A DNA stretch of 8,499 bases, taken from contig JAIRWE010000003.1 in NCBI GenBank assembly GCA_031253365.1, positions 1 to 8,499 of the forward strand, given 5' to 3'. Source of the DNA: Oscillospiraceae bacterium (lineage in GTDB: Bacteria > Bacillota > Clostridia > Oscillospirales > Ruminococcaceae). This document shows, in pieces, positions 7,263 through 8,499 of the stretch (position 1 is the stretch's first letter; each line of letters starts with the position of its first letter). The notes under the pieces were generated by a model that ran no database searches, was not told where the DNA came from, and saw only the letters and a program-made list of their open reading frames with translations. The position numbers were made by a program, and so were the translations under genes.

Positions 7263-7291
7263 ATTATATCATGTTTTACCGTTCGTGTCAA
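7263..7291 (-). promoter_or_regulatory. Consensus sigma-A promoter for tRNA-Leu and the operon behind it
   Basis: TTGACA (7291-7286), a 17-nt spacer and TATAAT (7268-7263) match the vegetative consensus exactly. The expected start is near 7256, giving a ~10-nt leader before the tRNA. No other promoter of this quality is seen before the FNT-family gene, mutL, rsmA or nadA. Confidence 0.88.
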
Positions 7292-7319
7292 CGGACAATC
7301 CGAAAACCTTTTTCAAAGG
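7292..7319. repeat. Two small dyads between the divergent promoters
   Basis: CGGA-CAA-TCCG (7292-7302) abuts the -35 box of the leftward promoter. CCTTT-TTC-AAAGG (7307-7319) ends 8 nt before the -35 box of the rightward one. Both are perfect short inverted repeats with 3-nt centres. They could be operators, but dyads this short also arise by chance. Confidence 0.35.
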
Positions 7320-7327
7320 ACGCGGGA

Positions 7328-7356
7328 TTGACAAGTATACCGCGCGATGATATAAT
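7328..7356 (+). promoter_or_regulatory. Consensus sigma-A promoter for the accessory block
   Basis: TTGACA (7328-7333), a 17-nt spacer and TATAAT (7351-7356) give a second exact consensus match, divergent from the tRNA promoter. The expected start is near 7363, with a ~74-nt leader before ATG 7437. No terminator is seen between here and the HEPN/MNT pair, so it may serve all three genes. Confidence 0.87.
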
Positions 7357-7370
7357 ATATGTGAACGGAG

Positions 7371-7381
7371 GGTTTCAAACC
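7371..7381. repeat. Palindrome GGTTTCAAACC in the rightward leader
   Basis: This perfect 5+1+5 palindrome lies about 8-18 nt after the predicted transcription start, immediately before the point (about 7383) where similarity to the nuclease-tail family appears to begin. It is a possible operator or a scar of the deletion; unproven. Confidence 0.35.
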
Positions 7382-7436
7382 TGTCTTGGCGGAGAGGGTG
7401 AGATATTTCAAAGAAGACGCGAAAGGAGTGACCGAT

Positions 7437-7610
7437 ATGTGTAAAGTAGTCGAGGAATTAGCATTGGAAATTGCCGAGGAAGAAATCGGCAAAAACAGGA
7501 AAGAATCTGCCCTGAAACTCATCGGAACAGGCAAACTGACGCTTGAGGAAGTTGCGGACAGCATCAGTTTACCTATTGACGAAGTAAAGGCTCTTGTCAA
7601 CGGGGCGTAG
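7437..7610 (+). CDS. 57-residue protein, C-terminal remnant of an Rpn/PD-(D/E)XK nuclease-transposase
   Basis: ATG 7437 is preceded by AAAGGAG (7422-7428) with 8 nt of spacing, so this is a plausible expressed mini-gene. In the same frame, codons from about 7383 read VLAERVRYFKED, and with the following MCKVVEELALE this resembles the end of Rpn-family recombination-promoting nucleases, recalled by pattern and not by search. An in-frame TGA at 7362-7364 and the promoter just before it show that the whole nuclease domain is missing. The product is an acidic helix (residues 3-25) followed by a helix-turn-helix-like stretch, GKLTLEEVADSISLPIDEV (32-50). It could be a decaying fragment or a short regulator that kept only the tail. 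TTG 7386 is an alternative start but has a poorly placed Shine-Dalgarno. The HEPN gene begins 95 nt downstream. Confidence 0.6.
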   Translation: MCKVVEELALEIAEEEIGKNRKESALKLIGTGKLTLEEVADSISLPIDEVKALVNGA

Positions 7611-7705
7611 TTATTGTTCCTTTTCGCTTCTTTTGTGCCGTAAGACTGAGCAAAACTTCCCGCGCAATATTTAACCATATTTATATAGGAAGCGGGGCGG
7701 TAAGA
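7611..7705 (+). other. Spacer before the HEPN gene with tandem ATATTTA words
   Basis: This 95-nt AT-rich spacer contains ATATTTA twice (7667-7673 and 7677-7683), set exactly 10 bp apart, just before the ribosome-binding region (GGGGCGG, 7694-7700). No convincing -35/-10 pair and no intrinsic terminator are seen, so read-through from the promoter at 7328 is likely. Confidence 0.45.
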
Positions 7706-8098
7706 ATGCTTGACAAAGTTGAATACTGGCTTGGTTTGGCTGATGAGGATATTTCCGTCGCAGAAATTTTATTAAACGGAAGGAAATATTTACAGACAGG
7801 ATTTTTCTGCCACTTAGTCGCCGAAAAAGCGTTAAAAGCGATTATCGCAAGCGTTATGACCGAACTCCCGCCAAAAACGCACGACTTGACAAAACTTGCG
7901 GAAATAGGCGGAATATACGACAGTCTAACCGAAAATCAATTAGACTTCTTGGAAGAATTAAATCCGCTTAATATTGAGGCTCGTTATCCCGATAATAAAG
8001 CAAGACTCTTAAAGATACTGACTGCCCAAAAAACCACGAAGATTATCAAAGAAACGGGGGATTTTTTATGTTGGATAAAGCAAAGGTTAGGGAAATAG
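7706..8098 (+). CDS. HEPN-domain protein, probable toxin of a HEPN/MNT pair
   Basis: A 130-residue all-alpha protein of the HEPN superfamily. The start MLDKVEYWLGLADEDISVAE, the block FFCHLVAEKALKAII (33-47), PPKTHDLTKL (55-64) and ARYPD (92-96) fit the COG2250/COG1895-like HEPN group that pairs with small nucleotidyltransferases. Related HEPN toxins are RNases whose activity is blocked by the partner. The canonical R-x4-6-H active-site motif is not visible: no Arg has a His 5-7 positions later. Catalysis is therefore uncertain; His36, His59 and Arg93 are the obvious polar candidates. ATG 7706 follows GGGGCGG with 5 nt of spacing. The gene is much more AT-rich than the left half of the window, suggesting acquisition. 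Its 3' end overlaps the nucleotidyltransferase gene by 31 nt. Confidence 0.86.
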   Translation: MLDKVEYWLGLADEDISVAEILLNGRKYLQTGFFCHLVAEKALKAIIASVMTELPPKTHDLTKLAEIGGIYDSLTENQLDFLEELNPLNIEARYPDNKARLLKILTAQKTTKIIKETGDFLCWIKQRLGK

Positions 8099-8403
8099 CA
8101 ATCGACTATTCAAAAGAAGTAAAAAGGCTTTTAGACCCGGAGAAAATAATACTTTTCGGTTCATACGTGAACGGAAACCCTCGCGATGAAAGTGATATTG
8201 ACATCGCGGTATTAGTCCGCGGTTTAGATGATGAATCTTGGTACGGCACTCGTATTATGCTGCAAAGAATACGAAGGAACAAGATTTTTCTTGATATTGA
8301 ACCGCATCTGTTAGATGAAGCCCATGACCCGAGCGGATTTGTCGAACAGATTATAAAAACGGGCGAGGTTGTCTATCAATCAATAGACCTCTTGCGAAAC
8401 TAA
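8068..8403 (+). CDS. MNT-type nucleotidyltransferase, probable antitoxin of the HEPN/MNT pair
   Basis: A 111-residue minimal nucleotidyltransferase. The fold signature is complete: GS (31-32), ten residues, then DID (43-45), with third carboxylate Asp76 in FLDIEP. In studied HEPN/MNT systems this enzyme inactivates its HEPN partner by transferring AMP groups to it; that is family knowledge and the modified residue here is unknown. ATG 8068 follows GGGGG (8056-8060) with 7 nt of spacing and lies inside the HEPN gene, 31 nt before its end in another frame, which suggests translational coupling. The proteins start alike (MLDKVEY and MLDKAKV), probably by coincidence. Composition is AT-rich like the HEPN gene. 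The frame is intact and all catalytic acidic residues are present. Confidence 0.92.
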   Translation: MLDKAKVREIAIDYSKEVKRLLDPEKIILFGSYVNGNPRDESDIDIAVLVRGLDDESWYGTRIMLQRIRRNKIFLDIEPHLLDEAHDPSGFVEQIIKTGEVVYQSIDLLRN

Positions 8404-8430
8404 ATCGCAATGTCTTTTCGGCTGATTTTC

Positions 8431-8496
8431 CGTCATACTGCGTTAATTTTTCCTCAAATATCGCGGATATTATCGTCAAAATTGCCTTGTCTGACG
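8431..8496. repeat. Imperfect ~66-bp palindrome, MITE/REP-like element
   Basis: The ends are CGTCA (8431-8435) and TGACG (8492-8496). Inside, AATTTT (8445-8450) faces AAAATT (8478-8483), and the centre is a perfect AATATC-GCG-GATATT hairpin (8457-8471). The three pairs share one symmetry axis near 8464, so this is a single long fold-back. It lies 27 nt after the nucleotidyltransferase stop. It has no T-tract and ends near the window edge, so any outer repeats or target duplication cannot be fully seen. Confidence 0.55.
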
Positions 8497-8499
8497 AAA

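Noticed and set aside
7682..7687. TATATA as the -10 box of a dedicated HEPN promoter
   Set aside because: No -35-like hexamer lies 15-19 nt upstream, and the start would fall in or next to the ribosome-binding region.
1..8499. CRISPR array, riboswitch or complete insertion sequence
   Set aside because: No regularly spaced repeats, no recognisable aptamer core and no intact transposase with terminal repeats were found on either strand.

Overview
The window looks like chromosomal DNA from an anaerobic, fermentative bacterium, most likely a moderately GC-rich Clostridia-type member of the Bacillota. The clues are strong Shine-Dalgarno sequences before most genes, GTG as well as ATG starts, a phosphofructokinase of the GGNGT/PKTIDND type, a MutL with an endonuclease-type C-terminus, a small FNT-type channel and consensus sigma-A promoters. 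This placement is inference; there is no rRNA or other marker to confirm it.

Layout. (1) Positions 1-2837, plus strand: the 3' two thirds of valS (valyl-tRNA synthetase), then a 6-phosphofructokinase gene 14 nt downstream, probably co-transcribed. (2) Positions 2834-7245, minus strand: a compact run read right to left, tRNA-Leu(CAA), an FNT-family membrane protein, mutL, rsmA and nadA. Gaps are 11 nt, 3 nt, an overlapping or abutting stop/start, and a 4-nt GTGA overlap. One perfect TTGACA-17-TATAAT promoter just before the tRNA could drive the whole run. The stop codons of the phosphofructokinase gene and nadA interlock in a shared TTAA, so these convergent units have no spacer between them.

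(3) Positions 7246-7436: a divergent control region with two perfect sigma-A promoters back to back, 36 bp between the -35 boxes, with small dyads between them. (4) Positions 7437-8403, plus strand: a visibly more AT-rich accessory block. It holds a 57-codon gene that looks like the C-terminal tail of an Rpn/PD-(D/E)XK nuclease-transposase, followed by a HEPN / MNT-nucleotidyltransferase toxin-antitoxin pair overlapping by 31 nt. (5) Positions 8431-8496: a near-symmetrical palindrome of about 66 bp resembling a small dispersed repeat.

The core genes cover translation (ValRS, tRNA-Leu, 16S rRNA dimethylation), glycolysis, mismatch repair, anion transport and NAD synthesis. The most unusual features are the tRNA-led mRNA, in which the Shine-Dalgarno of the next gene begins at the base after the mature tRNA 3' end, and the nuclease-tail mini-gene kept under a perfect promoter ahead of a toxin-antitoxin pair.
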